Source: Parasphaerochaeta coccoides DSM 17374 (lineage in GTDB: Bacteria > Spirochaetota > Spirochaetia > Sphaerochaetales > Sphaerochaetaceae). From it: DNA of 64,000 nt. The stretch covers positions 682,001 through 746,000 of the forward strand of contig NC_015436.1 in the NCBI RefSeq assembly GCF_000208385.1, given 5' to 3'. Both the position numbers and the translations under genes were made by a program. The notes under the pieces were generated by a model. The model searched no databases. It worked only from the letters and a program-made list of their open reading frames with translations, and had not been told where the DNA came from. Shown here one piece after another: positions 52,368 to 60,848 of this stretch (position 1 is its first letter; every line of letters starts with the position of its first letter).

Positions 52368-53598
52368 AGCTAACCTCCTCCACATTGATCATTTCCTCCA
52401 AGAAATTCGCATCTTTGAGGCTGTCAGGCAATGTCATCCATTCGCTGCGGGGAACAGGGAAAATCATGGTGAATGTAGTACCCCGTCCGGGTTCACTGGA
52501 AACTGAAATATCACCACCATGCTCCTTGATGATTTTGAAGACAACAGTAAGTCCTAATCCGGTACCAGAAGATTTTGTCGTAAAATAGGGTTCGAATATC
52601 TTTGACAAATGTTCTGGCTTGATACCGGTTCCCGTATCACTGACTTTAAGATGCACCACGTTGCCCACCAACTTGGTAGAAACAGTGAGGATTCCACCCT
52701 GTGGTTCCATTGCATTCATCGCATTCTTAATCAGATTCAACAGAACCTGCTTCATCAGGTTCTCATCAAGAGAGAGTCGCGGCAGATAGTCTTGAAGCTC
52801 AAGTCGAAGCGCGACATGTTGTTCATCAAGTTCCGGCATGACGAAGGATGTCAGATCCGAGATAAGACGGTTCAAGTCCTGTATACGGAGGTGGACATCC
52901 ATAGGACGCACGGCAAAAAGAAAATCCACGACAATACGGTTCAGCCGATCGATTTCTTCTTCAAGGACATGGATGTAACGTTCCGCCTCATCTTCTGTGA
53001 GTTCGCCTTTCCTTTCAAAAGCCTTGCTCAACAACTGGAGATGGATTCCCATTGATGCCAATGGATTCTTGATTTCATGAGCGACACTTGCCGCCATGGT
53101 CGTCATCTGCGCCAGACTTTCGCTACGACGCAGACGGGTATCATTCCTCTTACGTTCCGTGATGTCGGTCGCTACAAGCATTTCATAGACTTCTGTGCCT
53201 GTCAGTTCATCATCCTGTCCTCTGAAAGTTGAAAGGGTCATGAGGATTGTCTTGACCGTATCTCCTTTCTGGTAGTTGAATTCATTGTTCTGGTCAGCAT
53301 GAATCTTTCCTGCCCAATATTCTTTCAGGAAACCGAGGATATCCTTGTCTGCAAGCGCATCATCCAACCGGATGCCATGGTAGCTTGAAAAGCGTTTCAG
53401 AGGAATCAAGGTAGTGACTACCCTATTCAGATAAACAATCTTGTGGGAAGAATCATACAGGATGATGCCATCTGACAAGGAGTCAAGGACACTTTCAAGC
53501 AGTTCTGTTTCAGCCACCAGATGTTTGAAAAGACGAACGACATCCTGAGGGTCCATCTGTCCAATCTTGCTTATTGCCCTTTTTGCAAATTTATTCAT
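52342..53598 (-). CDS. NtrB-like cytosolic PAS-domain histidine kinase
   Basis: 418 aa from the ATG at 53598 (AGGAG upstream). No membrane segment, so a cytoplasmic sensor. A PAS domain covers about residues 35-148 (ESVLDSLSDGIILYD ... MLVATDITERKR), then HisKA with phospho-acceptor His 174 in VAHEIKNPLASMG, and the HATPase domain with N box LLNLIKNAMNAM, DTGTGI and GTGLGL. Short acidic tail. It should phosphorylate the NtrC-type regulator encoded directly downstream. The signal is unknown. Overlaps holB by 8 bp. Confidence 0.93.
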   Translation of the reverse strand: MNKFAKRAISKIGQMDPQDVVRLFKHLVAETELLESVLDSLSDGIILYDSSHKIVYLNRVVTTLIPLKRFSSYHGIRLDDALADKDILGFLKEYWAGKIHADQNNEFNYQKGDTVKTILMTLSTFRGQDDELTGTEVYEMLVATDITERKRNDTRLRRSESLAQMTTMAASVAHEIKNPLASMGIHLQLLSKAFERKGELTEDEAERYIHVLEEEIDRLNRIVVDFLFAVRPMDVHLRIQDLNRLISDLTSFVMPELDEQHVALRLELQDYLPRLSLDENLMKQVLLNLIKNAMNAMEPQGGILTVSTKLVGNVVHLKVSDTGTGIKPEHLSKIFEPYFTTKSSGTGLGLTVVFKIIKEHGGDISVSSEPGRGTTFTMIFPVPRSEWMTLPDSLKDANFLEEMINVEEVSCEAHNLDS

Positions 53599-54778
53599 GA
53601 GTCCGTCTCCTGTCAAAGCACAAGGACTCCAGGAGGCTCCTCAATGGCAGATTGTATACAATGTACTGTTGGTATCCTTGTGAAACGGCGGCAAGACATG
53701 AGTGAAGGAAAGGGGCTGGTAACGAATCTTGTCTGTGCAAAGTCCGTAATTCTTCTGCCATGCGCTCGAAAAAATAAGGAATCACATCCGAATCTTCTAC
53801 CGTGGTAATGATACTGGAAAGATTCACGGAATCTTCCGTCTCTGTTTCCGACATCATTATGGCAAAAGCATGGGCAGCTTCCTGTACCAGACTGATTTTT
53901 TTTGCATCATCCTCTCCACCCGCTGTCAGGATGAAATCTTTCAGCTCCTGATTTTTGTCAACCTCGCATCCATAGCGTGATATGATGATTTCCTTGGCAA
54001 CCTTTGGTGAGAGTGAAGCAAAACGATACTGCCTGACACGGGAAAGGATGGTTGCCATCATCCTTTCAGGATGAGATGTGACAAGGATGAACCTTGAATT
54101 TTCAGGAGGTTCCTCTAAAAGTTTCAACAGGCTGTTCCGAGCTCCTTCCGTCGCTTGTTCCAGGGCTTCAATGATGATAATACGGGGACGCCGATCCAAA
54201 GCCGTCAATCTGCACCACCCCTGGATTTCCCGACATTGGGCAATAGTCAGTGTGCGGGAAGAAGATGATAAAGCGAAAAATGGTTTGAGCAGGGATGCCA
54301 AGGCATCACACGCTGTCTTGAACATCTTCCCATTCATGTCGAGGGAAGAAAATTCATCAAGCCGGTCATGAAGCTCCGCGGCTTCTTCAAACAGTTTCTT
54401 CATGCCTGCTGTCGCCGCATCCGCCAAGGCACCATGGAATTGCGCAAGCATGAGGGAGACAGACTCAATGACCTGTCCTCTTGCCGCTTCAAGCTTGTGG
54501 GTGCTGACAGCTTGCAAAGCGGCGCATATGCGTGGCTTGTGATTGCGGGGAGAAATGACAATGACATTATTTTCAGGAACAAGAGCCCCCCCAGTCCTGT
54601 CAGTCCCATCAGCGTTATTATTCAAGGAAAGAGAACGGGCAAGCTGCAATGACATACTCATGCGGCCGGAAAATTCCGGACCTGAAAAAAGTATCGCACG
54701 GGGTAGAATCCCCTGCCGAAGTTCACTTTCCAGCAAAGAGGCGATCCGTGGTTGCATTCGCATGAAGTCTTCAAACAT
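53591..54778 (-). CDS. holB: DNA polymerase III subunit delta' (clamp-loader)
   Basis: 395 aa. AAA+ clamp-loader subunit. N-terminal ILFSGPEFSGRMSMS is a P-loop in which Lys is Arg and Thr is Met, so ATP hydrolysis is unlikely, as is usual for delta'. The ARNSLLKLLEEPPENSRFILVTS motif and SRVRQYRF sensor region are clear; the Cys of the SRC motif is Val here. No zinc Cys cluster is seen. GAGG is 8 nt before the ATG. Sits between the 52-aa ORF and ntrB. Confidence 0.85.
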   Translation of the reverse strand: MFEDFMRMQPRIASLLESELRQGILPRAILFSGPEFSGRMSMSLQLARSLSLNNNADGTDRTGGALVPENNVIVISPRNHKPRICAALQAVSTHKLEAARGQVIESVSLMLAQFHGALADAATAGMKKLFEEAAELHDRLDEFSSLDMNGKMFKTACDALASLLKPFFALSSSSRTLTIAQCREIQGWCRLTALDRRPRIIIIEALEQATEGARNSLLKLLEEPPENSRFILVTSHPERMMATILSRVRQYRFASLSPKVAKEIIISRYGCEVDKNQELKDFILTAGGEDDAKKISLVQEAAHAFAIMMSETETEDSVNLSSIITTVEDSDVIPYFFERMAEELRTLHRQDSLPAPFLHSCLAAVSQGYQQYIVYNLPLRSLLESLCFDRRRTHE

Positions 54779-54801
54779 GACGCATCCTCAATTGTTCGTT
54801 G

Positions 54802-54960
54802 TCATGGCAAAATCTTAGCCATCATTCTTTTTTTTGCTTTATTGAGTTTCACGATTTCTTTAACAGCACGGTCAAAATCACTTTCACGCTTGTCAAGTTC
54901 AAAAATAGCGCCCAGAAGGTTGATAAAGCGGTTGAGTTTTTCACTTGTGTACTGATTCAT
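54802..54960 (-). CDS. 52-aa small protein between cvpA and holB
   Basis: A frame too short for usual ORF cut-offs. ATG at 54960 with AAGGAA 6-7 nt upstream, 9 bp after the cvpA stop; TGA at 54804-54802, 23 bp before the holB ATG. The product is highly charged and probably helical: it begins MNQYTSEKLNRF, has an IFELDKRESDF middle and a Lys-rich end KAKKRMMAKILP. No membrane segment. Tight fit in the operon and a good ribosome binding site support a real gene; function unknown. Confidence 0.65.
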   Translation of the reverse strand: MNQYTSEKLNRFINLLGAIFELDKRESDFDRAVKEIVKLNKAKKRMMAKILP

Positions 54961-54969
54961 TACTTTTCC

Positions 54970-55461
54970 TTAAAAAAGCTGGACGATCATTGGCTCCGTA
55001 ATCCGTCTGTAAAATATGCTGGGGTGGATATAGTCCTGCAAAGGGATGAGACGTTGGATTTCAAGCAAATGAAGGACAAGGACGCAAATTATGATGGCTT
55101 CAAGGAAACCGACGACGAAACCAAGAAGTCTGTCCAACGGATCCAATCCGACCGACTCCAGGATGTTTCCCAAGACGGTTCCCAAAACTGAAACGGTGAT
55201 ATACGTGACCGTGAACAAAACACAGTATGACACAAGGACGGATACAAACGTCCCCAAGGAAAACGCCTGCATGACATAAACAGACAATGACCGCGAAAAC
55301 ATAAAGGCAAAAAGGATGCCGATTAGCGCACCCGCCCTTTTTCCCAGGATACGGGAAAAGGAGTTTATTCCTCCCGACACTCCGCCAAGGATACAAAAAA
55401 TCAGGACGATTAAATCAACACCGGCCACCCATGTTCCTGCAACTGAAAAACCCCATTCCAT
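54970..55461 (-). CDS. cvpA: CvpA family membrane protein
   Basis: 163 aa with four hydrophobic segments (around residues 12-28, 42-58, 68-90 and 108-128). The GVDLIVLIFCILGGVSGGINSF start, with Asp in the first helix and a Gly-rich turn, and the LDRLLGFVVGFLEAIIIC stretch match the CvpA/colicin V production family, whose role is linked to envelope integrity and septation. Begins 2 bp after murG; ribosome binding site GGAAGGGG lies within murG. Confidence 0.85.
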   Translation of the reverse strand: MEWGFSVAGTWVAGVDLIVLIFCILGGVSGGINSFSRILGKRAGALIGILFAFMFSRSLSVYVMQAFSLGTFVSVLVSYCVLFTVTYITVSVLGTVLGNILESVGLDPLDRLLGFVVGFLEAIIICVLVLHLLEIQRLIPLQDYIHPSIFYRRITEPMIVQLF

Positions 55462-55463
55462 CT

Positions 55464-56576
55464 TCAGTCCCCTTCCCTATCAGAGATATCTGGCCGGACA
55501 CATGAAAGAATCAGGTCTGCCAGCCTTCCGCATGCATCAGGAACATTCATCGAGACGCTTGCGGCTTCCATATGCCTTATTGTTTCCTTATCAGAAGAAA
55601 AAAGCAACTGTATGGTATCCATCAGATGAATGCTATTTGCCCTGTCCTCGGATAGTACCACGGCGGCCCCCGCTTTTTCCATCCTTCTTGCATTCAGAAG
55701 TTGGTCGCCGCGTGAAGCATTTTCTTCCAGAGGAACCAAGATCATTGCTTTTCCCATGGCGGTGAACTCACTCAATGCTCCTGCTCCTGCCCGTGATATG
55801 ACCACATCCGCGGCAGCCAGCACATGAGCCAGCTCGGCGCCAGCGAATTCAAGCTGCATATATCGCTCATGGTTGAACCCTGAACGCACGTTGCCTTTAC
55901 CTCTTTGATGGAAGACAAAGCCATATTCAGTGAGCAACGGCAGACATGCATCAATCATATTATTGATCTGACGCGCCCCTTGGCTTCCTCCCATGATGAC
56001 AATGAGTGGCTCACCTTCCTGCAAACCCAACAATGCCCTGCCCTTGGAAGCATCGGCAGTAAGGAAAATCCTACGTACCGGATTGCCTGTCACTCGTATC
56101 TTTTCGGAATATTTTTCCTTCAATGCACACGCCGCTCTTTCATAAGGAAAACAGATATATGTCGCCGCCTTGGCGTTCAGACGTGTTGCCAGTCCAGGAC
56201 TTGCGTCTGATTCATGCGTAATTGTCGGGATTCCCAACAGATGGGCGGCCCAGAGCGGCGGGACGGAAACGAATCCTCCCTTGGAAAAAACTACGGATGG
56301 CCTTTCCCGGCGGAGAACGTACAAAGATTGGAAGAATCCGGCGAGAACCTGGAATACGTCAAAGAAATTGCGGAGTGAAGCATAGCGTCGCCATTTCCCT
56401 GCGCAAATGCCGTACCATCTGCAACCGGCTTCCTCGACCAGCTTTCTCTCCTGCGGAGAATACCTTCCAATCCACAGGAAATCGCATGCGGGATTCCTAC
56501 TCCGTATTTCTTCCATGACAGCGAGGGCCGGCATGATATGTCCGGCAGTTCCTCCACCGGTAAAACAAATTTTCAC
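55464..56576 (-). CDS. murG: UDP-GlcNAc--undecaprenyl-PP-MurNAc-pentapeptide transferase MurG
   Basis: 370 aa from a GTG at 56576 with AGGAG 6 nt upstream; longer in-frame starts overlap the divergent secA leader. Makes lipid II at the cytoplasmic face. GT-B fold: FTGGGTAGHIMPALAV at the N-terminus, SKGGFVSVPPLWAA, GGSQGARQIN at the hinge, and SRAGAGALSEFTAMGKAMILVPL for UDP-GlcNAc binding. First gene of the operon murG-cvpA-small ORF-holB-ntrB-ntrC-dinG. Confidence 0.95.
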   Translation of the reverse strand: MKICFTGGGTAGHIMPALAVMEEIRSRNPACDFLWIGRYSPQERKLVEEAGCRWYGICAGKWRRYASLRNFFDVFQVLAGFFQSLYVLRRERPSVVFSKGGFVSVPPLWAAHLLGIPTITHESDASPGLATRLNAKAATYICFPYERAACALKEKYSEKIRVTGNPVRRIFLTADASKGRALLGLQEGEPLIVIMGGSQGARQINNMIDACLPLLTEYGFVFHQRGKGNVRSGFNHERYMQLEFAGAELAHVLAAADVVISRAGAGALSEFTAMGKAMILVPLEENASRGDQLLNARRMEKAGAAVVLSEDRANSIHLMDTIQLLFSSDKETIRHMEAASVSMNVPDACGRLADLILSCVRPDISDREGD

Positions 56577-56747
56577 GGCATGCTCCTTCCCAGAGAGAAT
56601 AACACACCAGTCTGCTGACATGAAAGACATGAATGATGGCGATAACCTGTTCATGTGAGTTGTTTTTGATTATACTTCACTGTGGCATCATGGTCAGTTC
56701 AGCCGTATCACTTGATACCGGACACCCTGTCATCATAGAGGAAAAAA

Positions 56748-59516
56748 ATGGCAAAAGGCTTATTTCAGATGATTTTCGGAACAAAGCAGGATAAAGATCT
56801 GCGACATCTCCGCCCTATCGTGGAACACATTAACGCTCAGGAAGATTGGGCGAAATCCTTTAAAGATGAAGACTTTCCGGCCCAGACGGAAATACTCCGG
56901 CAGAAACTGGCACAAAATACTTCTTCCATGGAAGAAATCCTTCCGCAGGCATTCGCTTTGGCAAGGGAAGCCGCCCGCCGCGTGCTTGGCGAGCGTCATT
57001 ACGATGTTCAGATGATGGGAGCCGTCGTGCTTCATGAAGGCAATATCCTTGAAATGAAAACCGGTGAAGGAAAAACCTTGACCTGCGTGCCGTCAGCATA
57101 TCTGAACGCGTTGGAAGGAAAAGGCGTGCATATCATCACGGTAAATGACTATCTGGCCGAACGTGACAGCCAATGGATGGGACCGGTATTCAAATTTCTT
57201 GGCTTGAGCGTCGGCGTCATTCTTTCCAACATGGACAACGAACAGCGGCGTCTGGCATACAGTCGCGACATTACCTATGGGACAAATAATGAGTTTGGCT
57301 TCGATTATCTCCGTGACAACATGAAATGGTCAGCGGCTGAGAAAATCCAACCACAGCATCATTATTGCATCATTGATGAAATCGACTCCATCCTGATTGA
57401 TGAAGCAAGAACTCCGCTGATCATCAGCGGCCAAGCGGAGGACGATAGCCGACAGGTGAACGCGGCAGACAGGATTACTTCCCTCTTGAAGGAATGTGAG
57501 AAAAACCCCGAAACTGATGATTACTATGAAGAAGATCCTCTTGCCCGCTTCGACAAAAATGCTCAGGCGTTTGATCCGAAGGGTGATTACAAGATAGACG
57601 AGAAGCAGAAACGTATCACCTTCACTACTCCGGGAATCAAACATATCGAGGAATTGCTTCTGAAGAACAAAGTGATTACCGGCTCATTGTATGAAGATGA
57701 TAATTTTGAGTTCGTCCACTACGTGACCCAGGCGGTCAAAGCTCATACGCTGTTCAAGAAGGACGTTGACTACGTGGTCGCTGACGGACAAGTCCAGATT
57801 GTAGACGAGTTCACCGGACGCATACTCCATGGCCGACGTTACAGTGACGGATTGCACCAGGCAATCGAAGCAAAGGAACATATCAAGGTCCTTGGCCAGA
57901 ACAAGACTCTTGCCACCATCACCTTCCAGAATTTCTTCCGCATGTATGACAAGATAAGCGGCATGACGGGAACCGCTGATACAGAAGCCGCCGAATTCAA
58001 TTCAATTTATGGCATGGATGTCGTTGTCATTCCAACGAACCGACCCGTTGTCCGACAGGATTTCCACGATCTTGTGTTCTACAATGAACCATTCAAGCTG
58101 GCCGCTATCTGTAAGGAAATCGCCGAGGTTCATGCTAAAGGTCAGCCCATCTTGGTAGGAACCGTATCCATCGAGAAATCCGAGTTGATTTCCGCCATGC
58201 TTAGGAAGATGAACATTCCTCATGAAGTACTTAACGCCAAAAACCATGCGCGTGAAGCTCACATCATTGAAGAAGCTGGTGCCAAAGGCTCGGTGACCAT
58301 TGCCACCAACATGGCCGGCCGTGGTACGGACATCAAGTTGGGCGGCTCCCTTGAGGCTCGGGCGCGGAAGATCTGTGGTACGGATGCTTCTCCTGCGGAA
58401 TTCCAGGAGGCGCTTGAAAAAGTCCGTCCGGCATGGAAAGCCGCGTATGAAGAAGTAAAATCATTAGGTGGTTTGTATGTCTTGGGAACGGAACGGCATG
58501 AATCCCGGCGTATCGACAACCAGTTACGAGGCAGAAGCGGGCGACAGGGAGATCCTGGCACAAGCAGGTTCTATGTTTCCCTTGATGACACTCTGATGAG
58601 ACTTTTTGCCAATGACAATCTTAAGAATCTTCTGGGTCGTGCCGGTATGGGCGACGGGGAGCCAATTGAGCACAGGATGCTGAGCAATGCGATTGAAAAA
58701 GCACAGAAGCGTGTCGAGGAAAGAAACTTTGAAATCCGCAAGCATCTCCTTGATTTCGATGATGTGCTGAATGAGCAAAGAAACATCATCTATGTCCAAC
58801 GCGATGATATTTTGATGGATGGCAACCTGATTGGAAGGGCCCTCATGTCTTGCGCCGACATTGTTTTCGGTATTGTACGTTCCTCCATGGATGATCCGCA
58901 ATGGAAAGACAAGGCGATTTCCCTTCTCATGGACGCTTTCCTGGAAAGACTGAACTACAAGCCATCCTTTATCACTGAGGAGATGATTGGAACCGATGTT
59001 GTTGCCCTTACCCAGGAAATCCAGACCTATATTGCGGACGAAGTCACTGAAAAAGTTGCTTTGGCTGGTGAACAGCAGTTCAATGATTTCCTTCGTTTCC
59101 ATTACCTGCGACAAATCGACATGCGTTGGCAGGATCATCTTGATAACCTGGAAGCCCTACGCGACGCTGTGTACCTGCGCACCTATGCCCAAAAGAATCC
59201 ACTGGTCGAATATAAAGTCGAAGGGTTTGAAATCTTCGATGCCATGCTGGAAGCAATCAAGTTGGCGATTGCCAGGACGATAGTGAATGTCCAAGTCCGC
59301 ACCGGAGCCTCATCTGAAAGAAGAAGGCCGGTAGGAGCCATGGAAGCGAAACATTCCGGTTCAACCCAATTCATGGGAGCTCCGCAACAGGGAGGGTCAT
59401 CCGGTGAAACGTCTCCGGTAACAGTGAAACGGATATATCCCAAGGTCGGTCGCAATGATCCTTGTCCTTGTGGCAGTGGAAAGAAATACAAGAACTGTCA
59501 TGGCAGAACGTACTGA
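56748..59516 (+). CDS. secA: Preprotein translocase ATPase SecA
   Basis: 922 aa. Motor of the Sec translocon. MKTGEGKTL Walker A near residue 104, [19 protein letters not shown] Walker B, the preprotein-binding insert, NBD2 with [15 protein letters not shown] and [11 protein letters not shown], helical scaffold and wing, a short linker, and the C-terminal zinc motif [20 protein letters not shown] that binds SecB or the ribosome. GAGG is 7-8 nt before the ATG. Divergent from murG. Convergent with the LysM gene; I see nothing definite in the 150-bp gap between them. Confidence 0.98.
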   Translation: MAKGLFQMIFGTKQDKDLRHLRPIVEHINAQEDWAKSFKDEDFPAQTEILRQKLAQNTSSMEEILPQAFALAREAARRVLGERHYDVQMMGAVVLHEGNILEMKTGEGKTLTCVPSAYLNALEGKGVHIITVNDYLAERDSQWMGPVFKFLGLSVGVILSNMDNEQRRLAYSRDITYGTNNEFGFDYLRDNMKWSAAEKIQPQHHYCIIDEIDSILIDEARTPLIISGQAEDDSRQVNAADRITSLLKECEKNPETDDYYEEDPLARFDKNAQAFDPKGDYKIDEKQKRITFTTPGIKHIEELLLKNKVITGSLYEDDNFEFVHYVTQAVKAHTLFKKDVDYVVADGQVQIVDEFTGRILHGRRYSDGLHQAIEAKEHIKVLGQNKTLATITFQNFFRMYDKISGMTGTADTEAAEFNSIYGMDVVVIPTNRPVVRQDFHDLVFYNEPFKLAAICKEIAEVHAKGQPILVGTVSIEKSELISAMLRKMNIPHEVLNAKNHAREAHIIEEAGAKGSVTIATNMAGRGTDIKLGGSLEARARKICGTDASPAEFQEALEKVRPAWKAAYEEVKSLGGLYVLGTERHESRRIDNQLRGRSGRQGDPGTSRFYVSLDDTLMRLFANDNLKNLLGRAGMGDGEPIEHRMLSNAIEKAQKRVEERNFEIRKHLLDFDDVLNEQRNIIYVQRDDILMDGNLIGRALMSCADIVFGIVRSSMDDPQWKDKAISLLMDAFLERLNYKPSFITEEMIGTDVVALTQEIQTYIADEVTEKVALAGEQQFNDFLRFHYLRQIDMRWQDHLDNLEALRDAVYLRTYAQKNPLVEYKVEGFEIFDAMLEAIKLAIARTIVNVQVRTGASSERRRPVGAMEAKHSGSTQFMGAPQQGGSSGETSPVTVKRIYPKVGRNDPCPCGSGKKYKNCHGRTY

Positions 59517-59666
59517 TTGTCTGCCATCAACCGAAGTCGTTTTGGTCAATTAATCTGAAAATCCTGCGAGGAGAAATTACTGTAATTCCGTATGCCTTCT
59601 CTTTCCCACGGAGACAGCATTGCTTTTGTGTTGGGGAAATCCGTTGATATCTACCGAGCTGGCTAA

Positions 59667-60803
59667 TCAGAAGAAATCGGCAGGGTTCAGTGCAATGTCA
59701 TTCTGTTCAATCGCAAAATACAGTGTCGGATTCTTATAGTCCGTGCCGGTAGTACCCATGCTTCCGATAGATTCCCCCTTGGCAAGGGTAGTCTCTATCT
59801 GCACTTCCACATCTTCCAAATGGCCATAGGTAGTCTTGTATTCACCGGCATGAGTCATGATGACGAACTTACCCAGCCCTTTCCGCTCAAAGCCCATGTC
59901 TACGACTACGCCGTCAGCCGAAGCCACGACAGGACTACCCGCCTTTCCGGTAATGAGAATGCCGTCAAGCGGCTCCTGCCTGTCTGTGGCGGGATTAGTG
60001 AACATCTGTCCAAAAAATCCAGAAACAGTCCCTGTGGCAGGGGAGGTGAAGGAAGTAGCGGCAATCATGGTGATCGGGGATACGGTCGTGGAGATGTCAG
60101 GAATGAAAAGCTGCTGGTTCTGGTATATCTTGTCGTCCTTCAACCCGTTGACAGCTTGCAGCCTCTCCCACCCCAGTTCAGGATTATAGCGTCGCGCTAT
60201 GGTGCTGAGCATGTCTCCGCTCTGGACGGTATAGAGCTGGCCATCTCTGTCAGGGATGCGGAGCGTGATTCCCGGACGCACCGCCAGAATGTTCGTTATC
60301 TGATTCACGCTTCTCAAAGTCTGGACACGTAAGCCGTATTGAGTAGCGATGGAATTCAAGTCCTCGCCTTCGGCAACGACATGGCTGCTATATTGGACTG
60401 GCGTTGTTCCTGAAGAAGTCGGACGCGCTGCATCCAACGCCCGCGCCGTCGTACCGCCGGACGTATTTTGATTTGGAGGAGTTTGGGTTGTTGTGGTCTC
60501 TGAAACTTGATTTGAAGCCGTTGGCGCAGAGATAGTCTGATTCAAAACAGCTGAAACAGGTGACAAGACGGAAGTTCCTGCCGTTTCTTCAGAAATGACA
60601 GGGGCAGTTGAGGCGGACGGGAGACCAGAAGATTGGTAAGCATCTGCGACAGGGGGTGAATTTCTAATCCAGAAGAATACGGCAAGAACGCAGGCAAAAA
60701 TACATGTCAGGATAATGCCGATGGTCACGCCATTTACCCGACGACCGCTATGGGAACGCCCATTGTGATAGTGATTGGAATCATCATAATCATCTCTGTT
60801 CAT
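59667..60803 (-). CDS. LysM-LysM-LytM (M23) envelope protein, probably non-catalytic
   Basis: 378 aa. Basic, His-rich cytoplasmic N-terminus, one membrane helix (about 26-46), a Ser/Thr/Pro-rich linker to about 135, two LysM domains (VVAEGEDLNSIATQYG and YTVQSGDMLSTIARRY), and a C-terminal LytM fold (about 255-375: SADGVVVDMGFERKG, ITHAGEYKTTYGHL-like). The zinc ligands of active M23 enzymes are missing: the HxGxD position reads PLDGILI and the HLHFE position reads TLYFAIE. This matches NlpD/EnvC-type proteins that activate amidases instead of cutting the wall. Divergent, 45 bp from an FtsI-type gene. Confidence 0.82.
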   Translation of the reverse strand: MNRDDYDDSNHYHNGRSHSGRRVNGVTIGIILTCIFACVLAVFFWIRNSPPVADAYQSSGLPSASTAPVISEETAGTSVLSPVSAVLNQTISAPTASNQVSETTTTQTPPNQNTSGGTTARALDAARPTSSGTTPVQYSSHVVAEGEDLNSIATQYGLRVQTLRSVNQITNILAVRPGITLRIPDRDGQLYTVQSGDMLSTIARRYNPELGWERLQAVNGLKDDKIYQNQQLFIPDISTTVSPITMIAATSFTSPATGTVSGFFGQMFTNPATDRQEPLDGILITGKAGSPVVASADGVVVDMGFERKGLGKFVIMTHAGEYKTTYGHLEDVEVQIETTLAKGESIGSMGTTGTDYKNPTLYFAIEQNDIALNPADFF

Positions 60804-60848
60804 AAGCTCTCGACATCACCTTTGCATACATAATAATATAAGACAGTC

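Noticed and set aside
53591-54778. HolB as a degenerate gene because its P-loop lacks Lys
   Set aside because: Delta' subunits commonly have non-functional P-loops; the rest of the protein is well preserved.
59517-59666. Possible small RNA between secA and the LysM gene
   Set aside because: No clear hairpin, promoter or known RNA signature could be identified in the 150 bp.
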